Assembly: GCA_023433965.1 (NCBI GenBank)
Contig: JAEYTQ010000020.1
Span: 1-5,677 of the forward strand
Source: Pseudomonadota bacterium
GTDB lineage: Bacteria > Pseudomonadota > Alphaproteobacteria > Rhizobiales > Xanthobacteraceae
DNA length: 5,677 bases
Direction: 5' to 3'
In this document: in pieces, positions 1 to 5,677 of the stretch
Numbering within the stretch: position 1 is the stretch's first letter
How the letters are laid out: each line of letters opens with the position of its first letter
The notes under the pieces: generated by a model
What the model saw: only the letters and a program-made list of their open reading frames with translations
What the model was told of the DNA's origin: nothing
The model's database searches: none
Translations under genes and position numbers: made by a program

Positions 1-37
1 TTTCGATCAACTGCGATTTGGACATTTGGGTGGCCAT
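1..37 (-). CDS. N-terminus of a probable HU-family DNA-binding protein (partial, runs off the left edge)
   Basis: Only the first 12 codons are in the window; they read MATQMSKSQLIE. The MxKSQLIE stretch is the usual start of HU/IHF-type histone-like proteins (family knowledge: small basic dimers that bend and compact DNA in the nucleoid). The start at 37 is supported by a GAGGAG ribosome binding site at 43-48, five bases upstream. A second in-frame ATG at 25 would give MSKSQLIE, closer to the classical HU start, but its spacing to the binding site is too long, so 37 is preferred. The body of the protein, including the DNA-binding arm, lies outside the window, so the family call rests on a short match. 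Confidence 0.55.
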   Translation of the reverse strand, partial: MATQMSKSQLIE

Positions 38-266
38 CGTGTCTCCTCTGATTCGTGACGGCTGCATATTAGACCAACCGGCGAAGGCCTATAGCCTTCT
101 GCACAGTTTTGTCGCGGTTTTACGGGCATTTTTGGCCCTCTGTGGCAAAAAACCCTGCTTTTTAGCTGCTTCCGGAGCGGCAGAAGCCTCGAGCAGCGGA
201 TTTTGCCTTGTTTCAAAGGCCCGCACGTCATCTTGCTAAAGCTGATTCGCCGCTTTCGACAAGCGA
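38..266. other. Intergenic region upstream of the HU-like gene
   Basis: No credible gene is seen here on either strand. This is the leader of the minus-strand gene starting at 37. It is less GC-rich than its surroundings and contains several A and T tracts (for example around 118-121, 147-152 and 159-163), as expected of a promoter region. I could not find a convincing -35/-10 pair. The only clear structure is the small inverted repeat at 83-99, listed separately. Confidence 0.5.
83..99. repeat. Short inverted repeat GAAGGC-CTATA-GCCTTC in the HU-like gene leader
   Basis: Two perfect 6-base arms (83-88 and 94-99) flank a 5-base CTATA centre, 46 bases upstream of the start codon at 37. The centre includes the palindrome CTATAG (89-94), which resembles an alphaproteobacterial -10 element. 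No good -35 lies at 16-18 bases. It may be an operator over a promoter, a small RNA hairpin in the 5' leader, or chance. Confidence 0.3.
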
Positions 267-295
267 CGACCGGCCTCTTCGTAGGAGGCCGGTCG
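267..295 (-). terminator. Hairpin terminator behind the thiolase gene
   Basis: A perfect 11-base-pair inverted repeat (CGACCGGCCTC at 267-277, GAGGCCGGTCG at 285-295) encloses a 7-base loop and begins 22 bases after the thiolase stop codon. The GC-rich stem and its position suit a transcription terminator for the minus-strand gene. The sequence after the stem on the minus strand has no real T run, so it may be a weak intrinsic terminator or an mRNA 3'-end stabiliser. It separates the thiolase from the HU-like gene. Confidence 0.65.
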
Positions 296-317
296 CGATT
301 CACCCTGGAAATAGGGA

Positions 318-1550
318 TTAGACGCGCTCGATGATGATGGCCGGCGCCATGCCGCCGGCGGCGCACATGGTGACGAGACCGCGCTTGAGATCGCGCCGTT
401 CGAGTTCGTCGAGCACGGTGCCGATCAGGATCGAGCCGGTCGCGCCAATGGGATGACCGAGCGCGATCGAGCCGCCATTGACGTTGACCTTGGCGCGGTC
501 GAGCTCGAGGTCGCGGATATATTTCTCCGCCACCACCGCGAACGCCTCGTTGATCTCGAACAGGTCGATGTCGTCGATGGTGAGGCCCGCCTTCGCCAGC
601 ACCTTGCGCGTCGCCGGCACCGGCGCGTTCAGCATCAGGGTCGGCGAGTCGCCCATGTTGGCCATGGCGACGACACGGGCGCGGGCTTTGAGGCCGTGCG
701 CCTTGGCGTAAGCGGGCGATGCCAGAAGGATCGCGGCGGCGCCGTCGACCACGCCGGAGGAATTGCCGGCGTGGTGCATGAAGTCGATCTTCAGATCGGG
801 GTATTCTTGGAGGATCAGGCCGCGATAGGTCGTGCCCTTGTCGTCGAGCGCGTAATCCGCGATGGCGGGGAATGCCGGCTTCAGGCTGCTCAGCCCCTCC
901 ATCGTGGTCTGCGGCCGCGGATATTCCTCGTGGTCGAGCGCGAGGCTGCCGTCCTCGCGATGGACCGGCACGAGGCTCTTCTTGAAGTGGCCGTTCGCGA
1001 TCGCATGCGCGGCGCGCTTCTGGCTCTCCAGCCCGAGTGCGTCGACGTCCGTCCGCGTGATGCCCTCCAGCGTCGCGATCGCATCCGCGCAGACGCCTTG
1101 ATGCGACTGCGGATGCCTTGCCCGCAGGCGCAGATTGCCGTTGTCCATCATCATCGGGCCTGAGCCGCGGCGCCCTTCCATCGACATCATCTCGCAGCCG
1201 CCGGCGATGACGAGGTCCTCGGCGCCCGCCATGATCGAGGATGCCGCCATGTTGACGCTGGTGATGCCGCTTCGGCAAAAGCGATCCAGCGTCACGGCGC
1301 TGGCGCGCACGTCGTAGCCGGCATCGAGCGCGGACATGCGGCCGAGATCGCCGCTTTGCGTTGCCACCTGCGCGCTGCAACCCCAGACGATGTCGTCGAC
1401 GTCGGCCGTGTTGATGCCGGTGCGCTCGGCGAGCGCACGCAGCACGGTTGCGCCGAGTTGCTGCGGATGAATGCCCGAGAGGGCTCCCTTGCCGGCCTTG
1501 CCGATGCCCCGCGGGGTCCGGCAGGCATCGATGATCAGTGCGTCGGGCAT
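318..1550 (-). CDS. Thiolase family acetyl-CoA C-acyltransferase (acetyltransferase)
   Basis: A complete 410-residue thiolase, typical in length for the family (about 390-410). Thiolases either cleave 3-ketoacyl-CoA with CoA (beta-oxidation) or condense two acetyl-CoA; the sequence alone does not say which dominates. Catalytic features are all visible: the nucleophile Cys92 in RFCRSG, the NEAFA motif at 334-338, the GHP motif with His366, and the second Cys396 in MCAAGG near the C-terminus. The AGNSSGVVDGAAA stretch at 261-273 is the conserved glycine-rich segment. The C-terminal motif is C-x-A rather than the more common C-x-G, which I take as subgroup variation. There is no signal peptide, so the enzyme is cytoplasmic. 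The ATG at 1550 has an AGGA site (1559-1562) 8 bases upstream and gives the expected thiolase start, PDALIIDACRTPRG. No hydratase/dehydrogenase partner lies beside it, and it appears to be transcribed alone. Confidence 0.93.
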   Translation of the reverse strand: MPDALIIDACRTPRGIGKAGKGALSGIHPQQLGATVLRALAERTGINTADVDDIVWGCSAQVATQSGDLGRMSALDAGYDVRASAVTLDRFCRSGITSVNMAASSIMAGAEDLVIAGGCEMMSMEGRRGSGPMMMDNGNLRLRARHPQSHQGVCADAIATLEGITRTDVDALGLESQKRAAHAIANGHFKKSLVPVHREDGSLALDHEEYPRPQTTMEGLSSLKPAFPAIADYALDDKGTTYRGLILQEYPDLKIDFMHHAGNSSGVVDGAAAILLASPAYAKAHGLKARARVVAMANMGDSPTLMLNAPVPATRKVLAKAGLTIDDIDLFEINEAFAVVAEKYIRDLELDRAKVNVNGGSIALGHPIGATGSILIGTVLDELERRDLKRGLVTMCAAGGMAPAIIIERV

Positions 1551-1585
1551 GGGCGTCGTCCTCTCGTTTATGGGTGTTGGGGATG

Positions 1586-1614
1586 GTTTTGGATAAGGGA
1601 CAGAAGAGAGTCAA
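1586..1614 (-). promoter_or_regulatory. Possible thiolase promoter (TTGACT -35)
   Basis: On the minus strand TTGACT (1609-1614) matches the -35 consensus at five of six positions. At a 17-base spacing the -10 position reads CAAAAC (1586-1591), which is poor. It lies in the 150-base gap between the glycosidase stop and the thiolase start, about 60 bases upstream of the start codon. The rest of that gap shows no strong terminator for the glycosidase gene. Confidence 0.2.
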
Positions 1615-1700
1615 TGCGGGGCGCTTGCCGCTTGGCACCCGGATTTTCCGCTGCGCGGTTTGCCTTAAAAGCCTCTCGGCGCGTCAGCGAAGGAAACCAG

Positions 1701-3164
1701 CTACGCCCCCGCCGCGTTGTTCGCGATCACGTTGCGATAGAAGCTGGCGCTGAGTTTGGGTGTGCGGACCTGGGTGTCGAAATTGACGTGGTAGAGCCCG
1801 AAACGCTTGTTCAGCCCGTACACCCATTCAAAATTGTCCATCAGGCTCCAGAGGAAATAGCCGCGCACCGGCACGCCCTCGGCCGTGGCGCGCTGGAGCT
1901 GGGCGAGATAGTTGCGCAGATACATGATGCGGTCGGTGTCGTAGATCTTGCCGTCGGGCGACACTGCATCGTCGCCGGAGGTGCCGTTCTCACTGATATA
2001 GATCGCGCCCGTCTTCCAGATTCTGGCCGCCAGCTTCGGCACCCAGTAGAGCGTCTCGGGCCCGACCCGCAGCCAGTCCGAATTCATGTGCGGGAACGAT
2101 TTCGGGATCGGCAGCGGCATGAAGCCCGCGCCCTGGTCGGACGCCACCACGTAGTTCTGCGGCGCGTAGATGTTGAGGCCGAGGAAGTCGATTGGCGAGG
2201 AGATGATCTTGAGCTCCGCATCGGTGTATTTCGGCGCGTTGGGTCCGGCGAATTTCAGGAAGGCGTCGGTATAGCGGCCCGTCATGATGACGTTGAGATA
2301 GCCGGCATTCATCTCGCGCAGCGCGATCTCTGCGGCGCGAACGTTTTCCGGCGTGTCGATCGCTGGCGCGCAGGCATCGATGTTCTCGGCCGGCCCCACC
2401 CTCGTGCCGCGCCGGCCATGGGCGCGCACCGCCTGCACCGCGAGGCCATGCGCCAGCGCGCTGTTGTGCCTGATCTGGTTGACCTCGGCTTGCGGCAGCG
2501 TCACGCCGGGCGCGTCGATGCCGATGCCGTAGCCGAAATAGACGAAGCGGCCGCTCTCGTTCAGCGTGAACACGTTCCTGACGCGGTCTGTGAGGTGCTC
2601 GGCGACATAGGCCGCGTAATCGCCGAAGATCTTGCAGGTGTCCGTCGAACGCCAGCCGCCGAAACGGTCCTGGAGCGATTGCGGCAGGTCCCAATGATAA
2701 AGCGTCAGCCACGGCTCGATGCCATTCTTCAGGAGCTCGTCGATGAGCCGATTGTAGAAGTCGAGTCCCTTCGAATTGGGCTTGCCGTCGCCGTCGGGAA
2801 AGATCCGCGGCCAGGCCACCGAGAAGCGATAGGCCCTGCAGCCGAGCTCCTTGATGAGCGCGATGTCCTCCTTGTAGCGGTGATAATGCTCATTGGCGCG
2901 GTCGCCGGTGGTGCCGTCCTCGATCTTGCCGGGGATGCGCACGAACTTGTCCCAGATCGAGGCCCCTCGCCCGTCCTCGTTGACCGCTCCCTCCACCTGG
3001 TAGGACGAGGTCGCCGTGCCCCAGACGAATCCCGCCGGAAAACCATTTCGAGCGCGCGGCGTTGCCGTCGCCTTGGCTTCGGCGGCCCCGAGCGCGCTGG
3101 TGAGTCCGGCTGCGGACAGCCCCGCAATCTTCGCAAGCTGGCGACGCGAGACGTTGTCCGACAT
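1701..3164 (-). CDS. Tat-exported glycoside hydrolase family 1 (beta-glucosidase-like)
   Basis: A 487-residue GH1 enzyme; the family are retaining beta-glycosidases with a (beta/alpha)8 barrel acting on beta-linked glucosides, galactosides or related substrates. The GH1 N-terminal signature FVWGTATSSYQVEGA is at 47-60, YHWDLPQSL at 156-164, the acid/base Glu203 in TLNES, the nucleophile Glu392 in YISENG, and the sugar-binding LMDNFEW at 441-447. The N-terminus carries a twin-arginine signal (SRRQLAK at 6-12, a hydrophobic segment to about 27, and a likely cleavage after AEA at about 30), so the folded enzyme should go to the periplasm; many GH1 enzymes are cytoplasmic. The usual NEP after the acid/base residue is NES here, and the WxxxxxGY part that normally follows is changed to GRFVYFGY. 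The start at 3164 is set by GGAGG (3173-3177), 8 bases upstream; an in-frame ATG at 3200 would only add 12 residues before the Tat motif. Substrate cannot be assigned. Confidence 0.92.
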   Translation of the reverse strand: MSDNVSRRQLAKIAGLSAAGLTSALGAAEAKATATPRARNGFPAGFVWGTATSSYQVEGAVNEDGRGASIWDKFVRIPGKIEDGTTGDRANEHYHRYKEDIALIKELGCRAYRFSVAWPRIFPDGDGKPNSKGLDFYNRLIDELLKNGIEPWLTLYHWDLPQSLQDRFGGWRSTDTCKIFGDYAAYVAEHLTDRVRNVFTLNESGRFVYFGYGIGIDAPGVTLPQAEVNQIRHNSALAHGLAVQAVRAHGRRGTRVGPAENIDACAPAIDTPENVRAAEIALREMNAGYLNVIMTGRYTDAFLKFAGPNAPKYTDAELKIISSPIDFLGLNIYAPQNYVVASDQGAGFMPLPIPKSFPHMNSDWLRVGPETLYWVPKLAARIWKTGAIYISENGTSGDDAVSPDGKIYDTDRIMYLRNYLAQLQRATAEGVPVRGYFLWSLMDNFEWVYGLNKRFGLYHVNFDTQVRTPKLSASFYRNVIANNAAGA

Positions 3165-3272
3165 TGATGCTGCCTCCGGTACGATGTTGCGGCGGCACAA
3201 TGGCGGGTCGCGGACGATTTGAGAAGCAGCCTTTGGGAAGCGGCCGATGCAGAATTGCGGGCGGCAAAGAGC

Positions 3273-3297
3273 GGCCGCTCTCGGGAGAGTGCCGGCC
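3273..3297 (-). terminator. Imperfect hairpin after the GrlR-like gene
   Basis: GGCCG-CTCTC at 3273-3282 can pair with GAGAG (3285-3289) and, after a 3-base bulge, CGGCC (3293-3297). It starts 6 bases beyond the stop codon of the GrlR-like gene and is followed on the minus strand by a short CTCTTT. A 12-base palindrome, GAGCGGCCGCTC (3269-3280), overlaps it and offers a competing fold. It is a plausible weak terminator separating that gene from the glycosidase gene. The rest of the gap up to 3165 shows no clear promoter. Confidence 0.35.
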
Positions 3298-3303
3298 TGA
3301 CGC

Positions 3304-3711
3304 TCAGCGGGATCGCTTCGGCAGCTTCGGCAGCTTGCCGGGATTGAACGCCGGCACTTGGGCGGTTCCTTCGCGTGCCGGGGACTGCTGTTCCGTCAGG
3401 ATGAGCGTGCCACGGAGGATCATTCCTGGCACCTGCGGTGCGGTTGCTATGTAGGTCGCGATCTTGCCGGGGCAGTATCCGTCGATGGTCAGCGTGAGCT
3501 CGTCATCCACTCCAAAGACCGTTGCCCGACCATCGGTGTGACGCTTGGTCGATACGGTCGCGGTGAAGCGATCGCCATCGACCTGACAGGAGCCGTGGTA
3601 GGTCATCAGGCTGTCGCGGCCCCAGATCAGGCCGTCTGCGACGTGGACGATCCCGGTGCCCTGGTCGAGCGGCGTGTTGTACCACGCCGCATATGTCCCG
3701 TCCTTCAGCAT
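3304..3711 (-). CDS. GrlR-like regulatory family protein
   Basis: A 135-residue protein that I recognise as resembling the GrlR family (small beta-barrel proteins; the founding member represses the type III secretion island of enteropathogenic E. coli by binding GrlA). Shared features are the opening LKDGTYAAWY, the GTGIVHVADG segment at 18-27 followed by WGRDS, and alternating beta-strand patterns through residue 105. The acidic EDED patch used by E. coli GrlR is not evident. The last residues (123-135) form a basic proline-rich tail ending LPKLPKRSR. The start at 3711 is chosen because GGAG (3721-3724) lies 9 bases upstream and the protein then begins at the family's MxKDG. The ATG at 3720 abuts that GGAG, and a TTG at 3738 has no clear site. 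No type III secretion gene is visible nearby, so a role in secretion control should not be assumed. No signal peptide is seen; probably cytoplasmic. Confidence 0.7.
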   Translation of the reverse strand: MLKDGTYAAWYNTPLDQGTGIVHVADGLIWGRDSLMTYHGSCQVDGDRFTATVSTKRHTDGRATVFGVDDELTLTIDGYCPGKIATYIATAPQVPGMILRGTLILTEQQSPAREGTAQVPAFNPGKLPKLPKRSR

Positions 3712-3756
3712 GGGAGCCATCTCCGTTGGTGTCCCCAAGCGACAATCCGCATCATC

Positions 3757-3775
3757 AACGCTAAGAAAGCGTTAA
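3757..3775. promoter_or_regulatory. Inverted repeat with a CtrA-like box upstream of the GrlR-like gene
   Basis: AACGCT (3757-3762) and AGCGTT (3768-3773) form a perfect 6-base inverted repeat around AAGAA. Read on the minus strand, 3775-3761 is TTAA-CGCTTTC-TTAG, one base off the TTAA-N7-TTAA pattern bound by the alphaproteobacterial cell-cycle regulator CtrA. It overlaps the stop codon of the short gene and lies about 46 bases before the GrlR-like start. It may be an operator, or a small terminator hairpin of the short gene. Confidence 0.3.
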
Positions 3776-3939
3776 TCGCGCGGCGCCTGCCGATCAGGCG
3801 GATCCCTCCGCAGCTCGGCTTCAAGCTCTTCGATGATGCTGTGAAGCAGGCACGCTGCGAGCGGATCCGTCACTTCCCGCTCCAGATGCCGGTAACGCGC
3901 GATCTGGAATTCCTGCTCTCTCAACTGGCGTTCTGTCAT
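3772..3939 (-). CDS. Small charged helical protein, 55 residues, function unknown
   Basis: The frame runs from ATG at 3939 to TAA at 3772-3774. It begins MTERQLREQEFQIARYRHLE and continues with residues 36-44 IEELEAELR, then a Pro/Asp/Arg tail ending QAPRD. A GGAGG site (3949-3953) sits 9 bases upstream of the start, which strongly favours a real gene. The composition is rich in Glu, Arg and Leu with no membrane segment, and suggests one or two amphipathic helices, possibly a short coiled coil. One Cys (30) is present. I do not recognise a named family, though short Glu/Arg-rich proteins of this sort are common hypotheticals in rhizobial genomes. It lies 60 bases before the GrlR-like start, in the same direction, so the two may be co-transcribed unless the palindrome between them terminates. 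The longer overlapping frame at 3821-4012 has a low-complexity, unlikely product and is not annotated. Confidence 0.65.
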   Translation of the reverse strand: MTERQLREQEFQIARYRHLEREVTDPLAACLLHSIIEELEAELRRDPPDRQAPRD

Positions 3940-4033
3940 CAGGCGGGCCCTCCGACGAACCGACGCGGGAGCAGCCGAACAGTTTCGTTAAAATTTTCCG
4001 ATCATTTGCCATGGTTGCCGGCCGGTTAACGCG
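3940..4033. promoter_or_regulatory. Leader of the small gene with an AT-rich core
   Basis: This stretch holds the ribosome binding site of the small gene (3949-3953) and, about 50 bases upstream of its start, the palindrome AAAATTTT (3990-3997) in an AT-rich patch (3983-3998) that stands out from the GC-rich surroundings. A promoter here is likely from position and composition, but no clear -35/-10 pair can be named. Confidence 0.25.
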
Positions 4034-4059
4034 CTTCTCTTCCGCTTCCGGAAGAGAAG
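4034..4059 (-). terminator. Strong hairpin downstream of the TonB-dependent receptor gene
   Basis: CTTCTCTTCCG (4034-4044) and CGGAAGAGAAG (4049-4059) form a perfect 11-base-pair stem with a 4-base loop, 48 bases after the receptor stop codon. No T run follows on either strand. Its position between the receptor and the small gene suits transcription termination or mRNA end protection. Confidence 0.6.
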
Positions 4060-4084
4060 ACTGGCGTACCGGGCGAAGCTCGGC

Positions 4085-4104
4085 CGGGCGCTAGAGCGCG
4101 CCCG
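4085..4104 (-). terminator. GC-rich hairpin next to the receptor stop codon
   Basis: CGGGCGC (4085-4091) pairs perfectly with GCGCCCG (4098-4104) around the 6-base loop TAGAGC, and begins 3 bases beyond the receptor stop. With the hairpin at 4034-4059 it forms a tandem pair of stems. No T tract follows. Confidence 0.4.
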
Positions 4105-4107
4105 TCG

Positions 4108-5677
4108 TCAGAACGTCACCCGCATCCCCGCATAGAATGCGCGCGGCCTTGCCGGGCTCAGCGAGCGCGGGTCGGTGAATTCCGCGCCATTGGTGAAGTT
4201 CGGCAGGGCTTCGCGGTCGAAGAAGGTGCCGAGGGTCGAGTAGCGGTGGTCGAAGATGTTGTTGACGCGACCATAGAGCTGAACGTTCTTCGTGACCTGA
4301 TAGGACGTGTGCAGATTGAAAACGGCATAGGACGGCAACTGCGGAAACTGGTTGGATTCGTCACCAAGGAAATACTGGCTCGAGACAAAAAGCGCGTCGC
4401 CACCGACTTTCCAGACATCGGTAACTGCGTATTCGACGCTGGCCTTGATGAGATGGCGCGGCAGGCGCGGAATCTGATTACCGGGCAAGACCTGGATATT
4501 GCCGTCGGCGTCCGCGAACGGGCTATCCGAGCCCAGCGTCAGCGCATCGAGGAAGCGCGCATCGAGGAATGCATAGCTTGCCTGGAACGCCAGCACGTTC
4601 GACTTCAGGCTCACCTCGGCTTCGAGCCCCTGCCTGCGCGTGCGACCAACGTTCTGGAAGAAGCCGAAACCGGTCAAGCCCGGGATCGGGGTCGCGACGA
4701 TGTCATCGTAGTTGGTGGCCCGGAAGGCGCCGATCTTCCATCCGAGCGAACCGATGTTCAGCTCCTTCGTTCCGCGGAAGCCTGCTTCCACCGTCTTGGA
4801 CACCACTTGCTTTAATGGAGGGTCGGCGACCAGGAGTTGTCCGATGATACACGGCCTCGCCGGATCGGCGCAGCCGAGCTCGAGCGGTGTCGGGACTCTG
4901 TTGGCCTCGGAGTAGCCGGCATAGGCCGTTAGTTCGGGCGTAATCTTGAAGGTGCCCCCAATGATGGGATTGAAGCGGTAAAAATCGTGCTCGCCGTTGA
5001 GCGCGGTGCCGAGCTGGTCCATCAGCGAGACATGGGCCGCATTGAACCGCCCACCTCCGGAAACCGCAAAGCGATCCGTCACGTTGAACGTGTCCAGCGT
5101 ATAAAGTCCCTGATACTGGTTGACGGTGCGCAGCGATACCGGGCCAATTGACGTCGGCTCGCCCGACTGGCCCAGATATATCCCGCTGCCCGTGACGACG
5201 TAGTTCGTCCCAATTGTTCCCAGTTCCGTGCTGCCGTTGAAATGCGTGTTGCTGAGGTCGTAGCTTGCGCCAATGACAAAGCGGTTGTCATGACCGAACA
5301 GCTGGTCTGTGTTGGTTGCCTGTCCGGACACGCCAAACGAGGTTGACTTTGTGCTGGTGCGATCGATCTGGCTGAGAATGGCACCGGGCCCAAAGGTGTT
5401 GGCGAGCTGCACGCCATTCAGGCCGAAAGCCGGGACGTCGTCATCGTCAAAGCACAACAGGGTTGGGTCGTCGCAAGGCAGGGTGTCGGTCGGGTTACCG
5501 TCGACCGTGCTTTGCTTGAAGCGCCGCAAGCGTGCCGTGCCTTCAAAGGTCCAGGTCGGCGTCGCCTCCACCTTGCCGGTCAAGTTGAGGTAAGCGACCT
5601 TGTTGGAGATGGTCTGTGGTGTCGTGTAGGTGGCCCCCCAATATTGCTGGAGCAGTTCGGCCGGAACAGTACTGGGA
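4108..5677 (-). CDS. TonB-dependent outer-membrane receptor, C-terminal part (5' end beyond the right edge)
   Basis: 522 residues of the beta-barrel are visible and the frame stays open to the window edge, so the signal peptide, TonB box and plug domain are missing. The frame continues past the TTG at 5583 to the edge with no stop; that TTG is an internal Leu codon, not the start. The protein shows the alternating strand pattern of a 22-strand barrel, typical segments such as VNNIFDHRYSTLG (471-483) and IPRLPRHLIKASVEY (402-416), and ends in Phe (RAFYAGMRVTF), the usual outer-membrane assembly signal. TonB receptors import siderophores, haem, cobalamin, metals or sugars using proton-motive force passed on by TonB; the ligand cannot be told from the barrel. 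Two close cysteine pairs (68/75 and 269/276) lie in probable outside loops, the first followed by FDDDD. Two hairpins follow the stop. The upstream neighbour that might reveal the ligand is not in the window. Confidence 0.93.
   Translation of the reverse strand, partial: PSTVPAELLQQYWGATYTTPQTISNKVAYLNLTGKVEATPTWTFEGTARLRRFKQSTVDGNPTDTLPCDDPTLLCFDDDDVPAFGLNGVQLANTFGPGAILSQIDRTSTKSTSFGVSGQATNTDQLFGHDNRFVIGASYDLSNTHFNGSTELGTIGTNYVVTGSGIYLGQSGEPTSIGPVSLRTVNQYQGLYTLDTFNVTDRFAVSGGGRFNAAHVSLMDQLGTALNGEHDFYRFNPIIGGTFKITPELTAYAGYSEANRVPTPLELGCADPARPCIIGQLLVADPPLKQVVSKTVEAGFRGTKELNIGSLGWKIGAFRATNYDDIVATPIPGLTGFGFFQNVGRTRRQGLEAEVSLKSNVLAFQASYAFLDARFLDALTLGSDSPFADADGNIQVLPGNQIPRLPRHLIKASVEYAVTDVWKVGGDALFVSSQYFLGDESNQFPQLPSYAVFNLHTSYQVTKNVQLYGRVNNIFDHRYSTLGTFFDREALPNFTNGAEFTDPRSLSPARPRAFYAGMRVTF

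Noticed and set aside
118..148. TTGCCA as -35 of an HU-like gene promoter
   Set aside because: At 17-19 bases spacing the -10 position reads CCGTAA, CGTAAA or GTAAAA, none convincing.
18..239. 73-codon plus-strand frame at the left edge
   Set aside because: TTG start without a binding site, overlapping the start of the HU-like gene on the other strand.
7..1638. 543-codon open frame on the minus strand over the thiolase gene
   Set aside because: Arg/His/Gly-rich out-of-frame shadow of the thiolase, which has all catalytic motifs and its own ribosome binding site.
1356..3167. 603-codon open frame on the plus strand antisense to the glycosidase gene
   Set aside because: High third-position GC on the opposite strand keeps antisense frames open; the product has no recognisable domain and the start has no binding site.
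3821..4012. 63-codon minus-strand frame overlapping the small gene
   Set aside because: Its product is low-complexity and Ser/Ala/Pro-rich, whereas the overlapping 55-codon frame has a strong ribosome binding site and a sensible helical composition.
3358..4029. 223-codon plus-strand frame across the GrlR-like and small genes
   Set aside because: Antisense to two better supported genes; no ribosome binding site and no recognisable family.
5581..5583. TTG as start codon of the TonB receptor
   Set aside because: The frame remains open upstream to the window edge with typical receptor sequence (VPAELLQQYWG), so this is an internal Leu codon.

Overview
The window is high-GC DNA, most likely from an alphaproteobacterium of the Bradyrhizobium/Rhizobiales type. 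I infer this from the codon usage, the strong GGAGG-type ribosome binding sites, and the look of the TonB receptor and the GrlR-like protein; no search was run. All six supported genes lie on the minus strand, so the order below (left to right) runs against transcription.

Layout: at the left edge (1-37) are the first codons of a gene whose start looks like an HU-type nucleoid protein. Next come a 280-base intergenic region with a strong hairpin behind the following gene, a complete thiolase gene (318-1550), a 150-base gap, and a complete glycoside hydrolase family 1 gene with a twin-arginine export signal (1701-3164). After these lie a GrlR-like regulatory protein gene (3304-3711), a 55-codon gene for a charged helical protein (3772-3939), and the C-terminal 522 codons of a TonB-dependent outer-membrane receptor (4108 to the right edge). 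Two inverted repeats follow the receptor stop codon.

The genes do not form one obvious operon. Gaps of 60 to 280 bases separate them, each internal start has its own good ribosome binding site, and hairpins follow the receptor, the small gene, the GrlR-like gene and the thiolase. Functionally the region looks like a housekeeping/accessory mix: outer-membrane uptake (receptor), periplasmic sugar or glycoside hydrolysis (Tat-exported GH1) and acyl-CoA metabolism (thiolase). A joint role of receptor and glycosidase in glycoside uptake is possible but not shown by the sequence.

I see no mobile element, tRNA, rRNA or CRISPR array. The parts most worth a second look are the short gene at 3772-3939 next to the GrlR-like gene, the palindrome between them, and the altered acid/base motif of the GH1 enzyme. 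I do not see convincing evidence for a wholly new multi-gene system.
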